Below are positions 42,879-52,091 of a stretch of 64,000 bases of DNA, in pieces. The DNA is taken from assembly GCA_003170275.1 (NCBI GenBank), contig PNAM01000058.1:1-64000 (forward strand), written 5' to 3'. The notes beneath the pieces were generated by a model. That model was not told where the DNA came from. It did no database searches and worked only from the letters and a program-made list of their open reading frames with translations. Position 1 is the first letter of the stretch. Every line of letters begins with the position of its first letter. The DNA comes from Myxococcales bacterium (GTDB lineage: Bacteria > Myxococcota_A > Polyangia > Palsa-1104). The translations under genes were made by a program, and so were the position numbers.

Positions 42879-44258
42879 GTGACTGATCCCGCTCCCACCG
42901 AAGACAAGCCTGAAGAAGAAGAGAAGCCGACCCGGCTGGGGAAGTTCATCCAGACGTACTCGGCGTTTCTCTCTACGTTCGTCATTGGGATCGCGGGGCT
43001 GATCGCGACCTCGATCTGGCAGTACAAGCAGGCGGAGATCGCGCGGCGGCAGGCGGAGTCGCAGCAGAAGGTGGCGGAGACCGCCGCGGCCAACAGTTGG
43101 CGCATCGAGCGCGCGGATATTCTGTCGAAGAATCTGTCGATCCTGTCGACGCGCGGGGCGGGCACGCTCGAGCAGCGCTACGGCGTGCTGTTGTCGCTCA
43201 CGCGCGGCAGCATCATCGACCCGGAGCTGGCGGTCTCGTATGCGCTCGAGCTCGGCAAGGAGAACACCGAGTACATGAAGAGCGTGCTGTCGTCGACGGC
43301 GCAGAAGGACTACACGCAGCTCGCGCACGCGTTCGTGCTCACCTGCGTGCAGCGCTTTGGCGTGACGCGCGACGTGGACCTGTGCCGCGGCGATCACTAC
43401 TCGGATCGCTCGGACACGCTGGCGCAGCTGGTGTCCGATGAGATGGACGCGGCGAACGCGAGCAACCTACCGGGACCGATCACGCTGCTCAAGGACGAGC
43501 GCGGCGTGCAGAGCATGCCGACCAAGCTGGCGTGGCTGTTCGAGCCGTACCTGCAGGATCTGTACGACCGGCGGCAGTGGGCCGACATCGTGCGGTTCGA
43601 GAAGTTCTCGACCGGCGCGCGCCTGGTGGCGGCGCTGGTGCTGGCGACCGCGCGAAACGGCGAGTTCGTCCCCGCCGCGGAGGCCACCGAGCTCAACAAG
43701 TTCCACGCCGAGCGGCGCCGCTGGTTGGCGCAGTACTTGTTCGGGCCGATCTGCGACGGCGAGTGCAAGGGCAAGCTGATCGACGCGATGCTCAGCTCGT
43801 ACGGCGAGGCGCAGGGCGACTACGACGAGGCGCTGCGCACGCTCATCGAGCGACCGCGCAACGAGGCGGGACCGTCGGTATCGCGCGTGCACGCGCGGCT
43901 CTTGTGGTGCCAGATGGATCCCGACGACGAGGCGCTGTTCCGCGATCACGTGCTGGTGCCGGCGGTGAGCGAATCGGCGGGCCAGCCGAAGCTCGACGGC
44001 GGGATGCTCGACGATCTGGCGGGGCTGGTCGCGCTGGTGCCCGAGCCCACCGAGGCGGGCGCGCTCGCGGCGTGGAAGGCGGCGCTCGGCAAGCTGCAGA
44101 AGGTCAACGCGGAGCGCTATCAGAAGGCCTACGTGCAACGGCGCAACACCGCCGAGCGCGAACGGCGCGATCCGCCGCCGGCGATGAAGAACGTCAGCTT
44201 CTGCGGAGCAGCCGTCGCGCTCACCCCCGGCGCGCCGCAAAAGCCCGAATCGCCCTGA
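42879..44258 (+). CDS. Single-pass membrane protein with helical C-terminal domain, unrecognised
   Basis: A 459-residue protein: an acidic Pro/Glu head (TDPAPTEDKPEEEEKPTRL), one membrane helix (about 29-48, FLSTFVIGIAGLIATSIWQY), a short Ala/Gln coiled coil (RRQAESQQKVAETAAAN), and a long helical domain without known motif. The pattern of a membrane anchor followed by R-R-Q-A-E-x-Q coil and a large domain recalls bacterial signalling or STAND-like accessory proteins, but nothing definite is visible. GTG start at 42879; a later start would lose the acidic head. It converges on the GtrA gene with a 4-nt gap. Confidence 0.72.
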   Translation: MTDPAPTEDKPEEEEKPTRLGKFIQTYSAFLSTFVIGIAGLIATSIWQYKQAEIARRQAESQQKVAETAAANSWRIERADILSKNLSILSTRGAGTLEQRYGVLLSLTRGSIIDPELAVSYALELGKENTEYMKSVLSSTAQKDYTQLAHAFVLTCVQRFGVTRDVDLCRGDHYSDRSDTLAQLVSDEMDAANASNLPGPITLLKDERGVQSMPTKLAWLFEPYLQDLYDRRQWADIVRFEKFSTGARLVAALVLATARNGEFVPAAEATELNKFHAERRRWLAQYLFGPICDGECKGKLIDAMLSSYGEAQGDYDEALRTLIERPRNEAGPSVSRVHARLLWCQMDPDDEALFRDHVLVPAVSESAGQPKLDGGMLDDLAGLVALVPEPTEAGALAAWKAALGKLQKVNAERYQKAYVQRRNTAERERRDPPPAMKNVSFCGAAVALTPGAPQKPESP

Positions 44259-44262
44259 CGTC

Positions 44263-44667
44263 CTACCGCCGAAACACCCAGTAGCGATTGCCCGGATAGT
44301 TCCACGCCAGGTACACCACCACGTTCGAGAGCGCGAAGGCGAGCACCGGCTCGACGTGCAGGCGGTACGAGAGCAGCGACGGGATCGCGGTGTTGAGCAC
44401 CAGGCTGCCGGCGAAGATCACCAGCTGCTTGACGTACTGCAGGCGCAGCGAGCCGTGGCGGCGCGCCTCGAACGCCCAGTACTTGTAGAGCAGGAAGGTC
44501 ACCGCGTTGGCGACGAACTGGACCGCGGCGTAGGAGACCCACGGGCGCACGCCGAGCACGTGCACCAGCACCGGCAGGATCGCGAACTCCAGGCCGGTCG
44601 CGAGGATCGAGGCGATCGACGCGCGGCTGAGCGCCTTCCAGTGGCCAGGCGGCGCGTCGCCGGTCAG
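44263..44667 (-). CDS. GtrA-like small membrane protein
   Basis: About 134 residues with four membrane helices in the GtrA pattern: SIASILATGLEFAILPVLVH, YAAVQFVANAVTFLLYKYWA-F and a final AWNYPGNRYWVFRR. GtrA proteins flip or deliver polyprenyl-phosphate sugars for glycosylation of surface polymers. No ATG, GTG or TTG lies at the expected start; the best-placed codon is CTG at 44667, which overlaps the radical SAM stop as CTGA and mimics the ATGA overlaps of this operon. Upstream GTG codons inside the radical SAM gene are the alternative. It is the last gene of a four-gene operon. Confidence 0.75.
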   Translation of the reverse strand: MTGDAPPGHWKALSRASIASILATGLEFAILPVLVHVLGVRPWVSYAAVQFVANAVTFLLYKYWAFEARRHGSLRLQYVKQLVIFAGSLVLNTAIPSLLSYRLHVEPVLAFALSNVVVYLAWNYPGNRYWVFRR

Positions 44668-45722
44668 GAGAGCCCCGGGCGCGGCAGCAGGGGATCGCCG
44701 CCTTCCGCGGTGCGCAGGTAGTTGCGGCGGCGCTGCGCGAGCTGATCGACGGCGATGAAGTCCGCGTGATCGAACGGCAGGCGCGGGCAGGTGGCGCACA
44801 CCCGCACGTCGGCGAGCGCGTCGGCCAGGTGCGCGTCGCGCAGGCGGGTTAGCGCGGGACCGTTCCAGATCTCGTCGAGCGATTGTTGCGTCAGATCGCC
44901 GAGCAGGTTGTCGCGCTCGTAGTGGTTGGCGCACGGCACCACCGCGCCGTCCCACAGGACCGTCAGCTCGGTCCACGGCATCTTGCACGGCGTGCGCGCC
45001 GCGGGCGTGCGCGCGTTCAGGCCGAGCGGCACCAGCGAGACCTGCCCGGCCCAATCGCGCGCCTCCTTGACCATCACCTGCGCGCCCTCGGCCGACCATT
45101 CCTCGGCGAAGCGTCGCACCTCGTGGCGGTTGGCGGCGGTGGCGATCAGCTGCACCACCACCTGCGTGTGGTTGGGCAGCGCGCGACGCAGCGCGAAGAA
45201 CGCGCGCACGTTGGCTGCGGTGGCTGCGAAGTCGCCGCCCGGGCGCATGACCTCGTAGCTCTCGGCGCTCGCGCCGTCGAGCGAGACCACCAGGAAGTCG
45301 AGCCCGTTCTCGAGCAGCGCGCGGCCGCGTTTGCCGTCGAGGAAGGTGGCGTTGGTGGACAGGCCCATGCGCGCGCCGCGCGAGCGCCCGTAGCGCACCA
45401 GCTCGCCGAGGTGACCGTGAAACAGCGACTCGCCGAGGTGGTGCAGGTAGGCGAACTCGAGCTCGGGCGCGGCCTGATCGATAATCCGGCGGAACAACTC
45501 GGGCTGCATGTAGCCGACCGCGCGCTGCATCTGCGGGTGCGGGCACATCGGGCAGGCGAGGTTGCAATAGTTGGTCAGCTCGAGCTTGAGGTGCGCCGGC
45601 CGGCCGCGCACGAGCGCGCGCGCGTGGCGGTGATCGTCGGCGAGCAGCTGGCGGTTGGCGCGCCAGCGGGCGGCCATCTCGGCGGCGGTCCAGGGCGGGA
45701 ACGGCGCGGCGTGCTCGTGCAT
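44664..45722 (-). CDS. Radical SAM/SPASM domain enzyme
   Basis: A 352-residue enzyme. The radical SAM cluster is C-x3-C-x2-C at Cys53/57/60 (ELTNYCNLACPMCPHPQM), followed by GESLFHGHLGELV and LSTNATFLDG. C-terminal SPASM-type cysteines appear in TPCKMPW, VPCANHY and RVCATCPRL, so it probably carries auxiliary Fe-S clusters. The sequence around the cluster resembles radical SAM enzymes found in polysaccharide and lipid gene clusters rather than peptide-modifying ones; no precursor peptide gene is visible. The ATG shares one base with the aminotransferase stop (TGATG). Confidence 0.88.
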   Translation of the reverse strand: MHEHAAPFPPWTAAEMAARWRANRQLLADDHRHARALVRGRPAHLKLELTNYCNLACPMCPHPQMQRAVGYMQPELFRRIIDQAAPELEFAYLHHLGESLFHGHLGELVRYGRSRGARMGLSTNATFLDGKRGRALLENGLDFLVVSLDGASAESYEVMRPGGDFAATAANVRAFFALRRALPNHTQVVVQLIATAANRHEVRRFAEEWSAEGAQVMVKEARDWAGQVSLVPLGLNARTPAARTPCKMPWTELTVLWDGAVVPCANHYERDNLLGDLTQQSLDEIWNGPALTRLRDAHLADALADVRVCATCPRLPFDHADFIAVDQLAQRRRNYLRTAEGGDPLLPRPGLS

Positions 45723-47041
45723 CAGCGCGTGGCCTCCAGCGCCTCGTCGAGGATGGCGACGCCTTCGAGCGCTTGCGCTTCCGAGATCACCAGCGGCGGG
45801 TTGATGCGCACGCGCGGCGTGTAGGCCATGACGATCAGGCCGCGGCGCAGGCACTCGTGGAACAGGCGCTCGCAACCGGGCCGGTCGAGCGCGAGGTCGA
45901 AGCCGAGGAGCAGGCCCTGGCCGCGCACGCCGCTCAGGCGCGCGTGCTTGCCGGCGAGCCGCTGAAGGGCGGCCAGCAGCACCTCGCCGACTTGCGCGGC
46001 GTGCTGATCGAGCCGCTCATCGACGATCACGCGCGTGACCGCGTCGGCGGCGGCGCAGGCGAGCGGCGAGCCGCCGTACGAAGACGACGAGAACGACGGG
46101 CGCGACCACGGCTCGGCGCGCGCGATCTCGTCGGTGGTGGTGAGGCCGCTGACCGGATAGCCGCCGGCTACGCCCTTGCCGAACACCAGGATGTCCGGCT
46201 CGACGGGCGAGTGCTCGACGGCGAACATGCGCCCGGTGCGGCCCCAGCCGGTGATCATCTCGTCGGCGATCAACAGCGCGCCGCGCGCGTGAGCCGCTTC
46301 GCGCAGCGCGGGCAGAAAATCGCGCGGTGGGATGAGGTTGCCGGCCGTGCCCTGCATCGGCTCGACGACGATCGCGGCCAGCTCGCCGCGCGTCTTCGTG
46401 CGCAAGAGCTGGTCGAGCGCGGCCAGGCACGCGCGCGTGTCATTGCAACCCACCCTGCGCTCCGCGCAGGGGCCCAGCTGCGCATCGGGGTAGGGCGCCA
46501 GGTATTGTCCCGGCAAGAACGGCTCGAGCCCGTTCTTCCAGTCCGAGCCCATCAGGCCGAGCACGCCGCCGGTCTTGCCGTGGAACGCGCCGGTGAACGC
46601 GACCACCTCGTGCTTCTTGGTGTGCGCGCGCGCCAGCCGCAGCGCGCTCTCGACGGCTTCGGCGCCGCCCGAATAGAGCTGCGTGCGGTGTAGCGCGCCG
46701 GAGCCGATGCGGCTGGTGACCGCGGCGATGCGCTCGACCAGGCGCACGCGCGGCTCCGAGGTGAAGCTGGTCGACGAGAAGCGCGCAGCCTGCTGGGCGA
46801 GCGCGGCGGCGAGCGCGGGATGCCCGTGCCCGATCGACGCCACGCCGATGCCGGCGAAAAAGTCGAGGTAGGTGTTGCCGTCGGCGTCGCGCAACAGCGC
46901 GCCTTCGCCGCCGTCGACGGCGATGCCGGCCAGCGTGGAGATGGTCTGGATGCCGGGCGCCAGGTGAGCCGCCTCGCGCGCGACCAGCTCGCGCGATCGC
47001 GGTCCCGGGATCGGCCCGGTGACGTTCGCGAAGCGCTTCAT
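45722..47041 (-). CDS. Class III PLP-dependent aminotransferase
   Basis: A 439-residue fold-type I aminotransferase. Motifs are YLDFFAGIGVASIGHGHPAL, YSGGAEAVESALRLARAHT, AFHGKTGGVLGLMGS, IADEMITGWGRTG (Asp260) and the Schiff-base Lys289 in VFGKGVAGGYPVSG. Class III enzymes act on omega-amino or diamino substrates, amino alcohols and 2-amino acids such as ornithine or 4-aminobutyrate; GABA/ornithine-type is the nearest impression. It is flanked by a phospholipid-headgroup transferase (upstream, ATGA overlap) and a radical SAM enzyme (downstream), so it may build an amino headgroup. Confidence 0.88.
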   Translation of the reverse strand: MKRFANVTGPIPGPRSRELVAREAAHLAPGIQTISTLAGIAVDGGEGALLRDADGNTYLDFFAGIGVASIGHGHPALAAALAQQAARFSSTSFTSEPRVRLVERIAAVTSRIGSGALHRTQLYSGGAEAVESALRLARAHTKKHEVVAFTGAFHGKTGGVLGLMGSDWKNGLEPFLPGQYLAPYPDAQLGPCAERRVGCNDTRACLAALDQLLRTKTRGELAAIVVEPMQGTAGNLIPPRDFLPALREAAHARGALLIADEMITGWGRTGRMFAVEHSPVEPDILVFGKGVAGGYPVSGLTTTDEIARAEPWSRPSFSSSSYGGSPLACAAADAVTRVIVDERLDQHAAQVGEVLLAALQRLAGKHARLSGVRGQGLLLGFDLALDRPGCERLFHECLRRGLIVMAYTPRVRINPPLVISEAQALEGVAILDEALEATR

Positions 47042-47820
47042 TTTGCCTTCAGCCGGACCAGCACGTAGCGCGCGCGCCACACCGCGGTGACGTTGGTGGC
47101 GAGCGCGACCACGGCCAGCATCGCGACGGTGAGGTGGTAGATCGGGTGCGCGGCGCCAGGCTCGAGCCAGGCGGCGGCGACCGGCGCCAGGATGGTGAAC
47201 ACGCCCAGGTAGGCGGCGCGCTCGTGGCGCTGCATGTAGCCGACGTTGGGATCGACGCCGCACGCTTCGCCCTTGGCGCGCGTGTAGCTGACCAGCATCG
47301 AGCCGACCAGCGCCAGCGCGGCGAGCCCGAGCGGCAGCGGAGCGTTGCGGTAGTAGTACATCAGCCCGAACAGCGCGAAGAGATCGTTGTAGCGATCGAC
47401 CACCGCGTCGAGGAACTCGCCGGCCAGCGAGGCCACGCCGGTCTTGCGCGCGAGGATGCCGTCCCACGCGTCGAGCGCGAAGGCGAACAGCAACAGCCAG
47501 CCGCCGAGCGCGAAGCGGCCCGAGCCGAGCGCGACCGCCGCGCCGAGGGTGGCGACGATCGAGGTGTAGGTGATCGTGTCGGGGGTGATGCCGAGCCAGC
47601 GGCAGATCGCCACCGGTTGATCGAACACCCAGTAGCCATATTCCATGATCAGCCGCGGCAGGTACGGCGAGCGCGGCACCGAATCGAGGCGCGCGGTGCG
47701 CGGCACGCCGACCATCGCCGAGCGCACCAGGAACACGATGAACGCAGGCACCGCGTAGGCCATCAGCGCGACGATCGGAACCAGATCGATGAGCGGCAAT
47801 CGCGCCACGGGCGGCATCAT
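47038..47820 (-). CDS. CDP-alcohol phosphatidyltransferase family membrane protein
   Basis: A 260-residue polytopic protein with the complete family signature D-x2-D-G-x2-A-R-x8-G-x3-D-x3-D (DAWDGILARKTGV, then GEFLDAVVD) at about 117-142. These enzymes transfer a phosphatidyl or phospho-alcohol group from a CDP-linked donor to an alcohol such as glycerol phosphate, serine, inositol or choline. An unusually long N-terminal part (about 100 residues with two helices) precedes the catalytic region. It is the first gene of the operon with the aminotransferase, radical SAM and GtrA genes. The acceptor is unknown. Confidence 0.85.
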   Translation of the reverse strand: MMPPVARLPLIDLVPIVALMAYAVPAFIVFLVRSAMVGVPRTARLDSVPRSPYLPRLIMEYGYWVFDQPVAICRWLGITPDTITYTSIVATLGAAVALGSGRFALGGWLLLFAFALDAWDGILARKTGVASLAGEFLDAVVDRYNDLFALFGLMYYYRNAPLPLGLAALALVGSMLVSYTRAKGEACGVDPNVGYMQRHERAAYLGVFTILAPVAAAWLEPGAAHPIYHLTVAMLAVVALATNVTAVWRARYVLVRLKAK

Positions 47821-47864
47821 ACACAGCTTGACCGGGTGCGGGGAGGCCTGCTAACCCGGTTCGC

Positions 47865-48512
47865 ATGAGAGTCGTGGCGCTGCTGATGTTGGGGGCGTGC
47901 AGCGTCGCGCAGGCGGCGCCGGACTCGCCGGAGGAGGGCCTGTTCGCGCCCACGCGCACCGTCGAGGGGCGCAGCTTTGCGCTGGCCGGCGCGGGCGCCA
48001 GGAAGGGCGACGCGGGCAAGCAGTACGATCTGGCGATCTATGTCGACGAGATCGATGCGCGGCGTGCATTTCCTGCGCTGGTGGCGCGCGCGGGCGGAAA
48101 GACGCGCGCCAAGCTGCTCAACGGCGAGCACGCGCAGGGCTTCGTGGTGTGGGGCCACTTCGCCAAGCTGGCGGTGTTCCACTTCGCGCGCGCGCTCGAG
48201 GCCGACGCGTGGAAGACGCCGATCAAGGACGGGCTCGACGCGGAGCTGGGCGAGAAGGCGTCGCCCGAGCTGCACAAGCAGGCCGAGGCGCTGCTCGCGC
48301 TGTTCGATCACGACGTGCAGGAGGGCCAGGACCTGTACCTGCGCACCGACGGGGAGGGACACATCGAGGTGGAGTTCGTCGGGCAGAAGAAGCAGGGCCC
48401 GCAGAGCCCCAAGCTGGCGCGCGCGCTGTGGAGCGTGTGGCTGGGGGCCAAGCCGATCTCGAAGGAGCTCTCGCGCGCGCTGGTCGAAAAGGTCGACCTG
48501 CTCGGGCGCTGA
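47865..48512 (+). CDS. Secreted chalcone-isomerase-like protein
   Basis: A 215-residue protein with a signal peptide (MRVVALLMLGACSVAQA). The mature domain has the chalcone-isomerase-like layout: FALAGAGARKGDAGKQYDLAIYVD, VWGHFAKLAVFHFARALEA and EVEFVGQKK. Bacterial members are periplasmic and of unknown function; catalytic isomerase residues cannot be confirmed. The Cys at 12 sits in a possible lipobox (LGAC), so a lipoprotein is an alternative. Its stop abuts the convergent lipoprotein gene with no gap. Confidence 0.72.
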   Translation: MRVVALLMLGACSVAQAAPDSPEEGLFAPTRTVEGRSFALAGAGARKGDAGKQYDLAIYVDEIDARRAFPALVARAGGKTRAKLLNGEHAQGFVVWGHFAKLAVFHFARALEADAWKTPIKDGLDAELGEKASPELHKQAEALLALFDHDVQEGQDLYLRTDGEGHIEVEFVGQKKQGPQSPKLARALWSVWLGAKPISKELSRALVEKVDLLGR

Positions 48513-48908
48513 TTACTCGAGATCGAGCGGGTCGGGCGTTGCCGGCACCTGGGGCCCGAGGGTCACGCGGGCCGTCCCCTGCGCCACCAGCGCGCCGCTC
48601 GGCCCCACCGCTTCCAATTCGACGAGCGCGCCGCCTTCGGGCAGGTTGTCGTAGCGGAAGCGGTCGAGCGTGCAGTCGACCGGCGAGATCTCGACCGAGC
48701 CCGTGCACTGGTCGGGGGTGAGGTACAGGTCGAGGTGGCTGATGGTCGCGCAGCTCGCCGCCGACGGGACCTGGCTGCGCACGGTCCAGGCCAGGGACAA
48801 GATGCCGTCGCTCGCCGTCCGACAGCCGGCGCCGATGACCGGGTGCGCCGGGGAACCGCAGCCCGCCGCTGTTGTCATGAAGATGACGAAAAGGGCCGCG
48901 TGACGCAT
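48513..48908 (-). CDS. Small lipoprotein, unrecognised
   Basis: A 131-residue lipoprotein (RHAALFVIFMTTAAGC) with a mature beta-rich domain containing four further cysteines (GAGCRTASDG, SCATISHLDLYLTPDQC, SPVDCTLDRFRYD) and an LAWTVR start typical of surface-carbohydrate or Ig-like folds. No family is recognised. It starts 25 nt from the divergent MacA-like gene, so the two share one short regulatory region. Confidence 0.68.
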   Translation of the reverse strand: MRHAALFVIFMTTAAGCGSPAHPVIGAGCRTASDGILSLAWTVRSQVPSAASCATISHLDLYLTPDQCTGSVEISPVDCTLDRFRYDNLPEGGALVELEAVGPSGALVAQGTARVTLGPQVPATPDPLDLE

Positions 48909-48933
48909 CCTACTGGAAGGGGCAGGTGCCGAC

Positions 48934-50187
48934 ATGGCTGACGAGCCACATGATACACTGACCAACCGTGAGAGCAGTGATCTGGGGCACGGCCCCTACC
49001 GGTCCAGAGGCCCGTTGAGCAATTCGCCCAAATTGGAGCGCCGTGGGGGTGGTTCCAAATGGACCGGGCGGCTGATCGTGCTGGCGCTGATCGGCGGCGC
49101 GATCGCGTTTGCGCCGCGCGCGCTCAAGAAGAAGCCGCTGATGGTCAAGGTGGCGGTGGTCGAGCGCGCCACCGTGCGCGACGAGGTCTCGTCGTCGACC
49201 GCTGGTGAAGTGGTGCCGGCGCGTCACGCGACGGTGCGCGCGGAGCTGGCGGCGCGGGTGATGGCGGTCAAGAAGACGCGCGGCGATCGCGCCCGGCGCG
49301 GCGAGGTGATCGTCGTGCTCGATGCGGCCGATCTGGCGGCGCGGCTGGAGCAGGCACAGGCCACGCTCGAGGGTCAGAACGCGGCGGTCGCGCAGGCCGA
49401 GGTGCGCGTGCAGAACGCCAACCGCGCGGCCGAACGGGCGGCGGCGCTCGCGCTGCGCGGGGCGGGCACCACGCAGCTCTCGGAGGATTCGGCGTCGGCC
49501 GCGCGCGAGGCGAAGGAAGCGGTGCGCGCTGCGCAGAGCATGCTGGCGCAGACGGAGGCGGCGGTGCGCGTGGCGCGGGTGGCGCGCGGCAAGGCGTCGC
49601 TCACCGCGCCGTTCGATGGGCTGCTCATCGACGTGCATCCCGATCCGGGCGAGGAGCTGGCGCCCGGCACGCCGGTGTTCGAGATCATCGATGACTCGCG
49701 CCTGCACGTCGAGGCGTCGATCGACGAGGCCGACGTGGGCAAGGTGCAGGTGAACGCGACCGCGCTGCTCAAGCTCGACGCGCTGCCGGGCAAGCCGATC
49801 GCCGGCAAGGTGTCGAAGATCGGGCCGGCGGTGCGCAAGGACCTGAAGGGCGCGCGCACGCTGCCGATCGACGTCGACGTGATCGACGTCAGGGCGGCGA
49901 CCGAGGCGGGGCTGCGCTCGGGGATGTCGGCCAACGTCGAGATCCGCGTGGCCGAGAAGGCCGACGTGGTGAGCCTGCCGACCAACGTGATCATCGGGCG
50001 CGGCACCAAGCGCACCGTGTTCGTCGTCGAAAATGGCGTCGCGCACGTGCGCAACGTCGAGATCGGGATCAGCAACTGGGATCGCTCGGAGGTCGTGTCG
50101 GGCGTCAAGGTCGGCGACCAGATCATCACCACGCTCAACGACAAGGCCCTCGAGGACGGCGTGGCGGTGCAGGTGGAAGCGAAGTAG
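48934..50187 (+). CDS. MacA-type periplasmic adaptor (membrane fusion protein)
   Basis: A 417-residue HlyD/MacA family adaptor. It has a roughly 42-residue cytoplasmic head, one membrane helix (about 45-62), a lipoyl/barrel-sandwich half (ATVRAELAARVMAVKKTRGD), an alpha-hairpin coiled coil of moderate length (LEQAQATLEGQNAAVAQAEV), the second lipoyl half (ASLTAPFDGLLIDVHPDPGE) and a beta-barrel/membrane-proximal end. It bridges the ABC pair encoded next to it to an outer-membrane channel. Spacing of 18 nt to the ATPase gene indicates one operon. Confidence 0.88.
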   Translation: MADEPHDTLTNRESSDLGHGPYRSRGPLSNSPKLERRGGGSKWTGRLIVLALIGGAIAFAPRALKKKPLMVKVAVVERATVRDEVSSSTAGEVVPARHATVRAELAARVMAVKKTRGDRARRGEVIVVLDAADLAARLEQAQATLEGQNAAVAQAEVRVQNANRAAERAAALALRGAGTTQLSEDSASAAREAKEAVRAAQSMLAQTEAAVRVARVARGKASLTAPFDGLLIDVHPDPGEELAPGTPVFEIIDDSRLHVEASIDEADVGKVQVNATALLKLDALPGKPIAGKVSKIGPAVRKDLKGARTLPIDVDVIDVRAATEAGLRSGMSANVEIRVAEKADVVSLPTNVIIGRGTKRTVFVVENGVAHVRNVEIGISNWDRSEVVSGVKVGDQIITTLNDKALEDGVAVQVEAK

Positions 50188-50205
50188 CGCGGCGCTGCGA
50201 AGACG

Positions 50206-50882
<677 letters not shown>

Positions 50883-50886
<4 letters not shown>

Positions 50887-52091
50887 ATCTCCTCGAGTAC
50901 ATCCTCACCGCGGTCGACACCATTCGCGCGTCCAAGGTGCGCGCGTTTCTCACCACGCTCGGCGTGGTGATCGGCGTGTTCGCGATCATCTTGTTGGTCG
51001 CGCTCGGCGAGGGCGCGCGCAACTACCTGGCCGAGACCTTCGCCTCGCTCGGCTCGAACGTCATCCAGATCATGCCCGGCCGCCGCGAGACCAAGGGCAT
51101 GGCCGCGGCGCCGATGATGGGCACCGAGCACAAGCTCACCCGCGAGGACGAAGAGGCGCTGCAGAAACGCGCCTACTCGCTCGACGGCGTCACCGGGATC
51201 GTCAACGGCGGTGGCACGGTTCGCTACGGCTCGAGGCGGCGCGACACCTACGTCTTCGGCGTCGGCCCGCGCTTCATGGAGATCCGCAATTTGCGCGTCG
51301 ACATGGGGCGCTTCTTCACCGAGGACGACTCGACCTCGCACCGCCGCTACGTGGTGCTCGGCCGCGTGCTGCAGGCCGAGCTGTTCGGCGACGAGAATCC
51401 GCTCGGCAAGATGGTCAAGGTGGCCGACGCGGAGTTCCGCGTGATCGGGCTGATGGAGCACAAGGGCACCTCGCTCGGCTTCGATCTCGACGATCTGGTG
51501 ATGATCCCCGAGACCACCGCGCTCGATCTGTTCGCGCTCGACGGGTTCACCAACTTGATGACGCGCGCGCGCGACAAGGCCAACGTGCAAGCGGCCATCG
51601 ACGAGATCACCGAGGTGCTCGGGCGGCGGCACAACGACAAGGTCGACTTCACGGTGGTCTCGCAGGACGATCTGATCGGCACGTTCAACGCGATCATGGC
51701 GACCATGTCGATGGTGCTGCTGGCGATCGCGTCGATCGCGCTGATCGTCGGCGGGATCGGGATCGCCAACATCATGCTGGTATCGGTGCGCGAGCGGACG
51801 CGCGAGATCGGCGTGCGGCGCGCGGTGGGGGCCACGCGCGGCAACATCCTGATGCAGTTTCTCGTCGAGTCGGTGGTGATCGCGCTGCTCGGCGGGCTGA
51901 TCGGGCTCGGGCTGGGCGCGCTGGTGATCTTCGCGGCGCGTGCGGCGGCGCCGGCGTTGCCGATCCGCTTGTCGGGCTGGATCGTGGCGATCGCGATCGG
52001 CTTCTCCGGCGCGGTCGGCGTGATCTCGGGCGTGATCCCCGCGCGTCGCGCCGCCAACCTCGATCCGGTCGAGTCGCTGCGCTACGAGTGA
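50883..52091 (+). CDS. MacB-type ABC permease (FtsX fold)
   Basis: A 402-residue permease with one N-terminal helix (LTTLGVVIGVFAIILLVALG), a large periplasmic domain (about 45-270, MacB core) and three C-terminal helices with the FtsX signature: SIALIVGGIGIANIMLVSVR, then RTREIGVRRAVGATRGNILM. It forms the MacAB-like tripartite exporter with the two preceding genes; the outer-membrane partner is not in this window. Its last 10 nt overlap the convergent MMPL gene. Confidence 0.92.
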
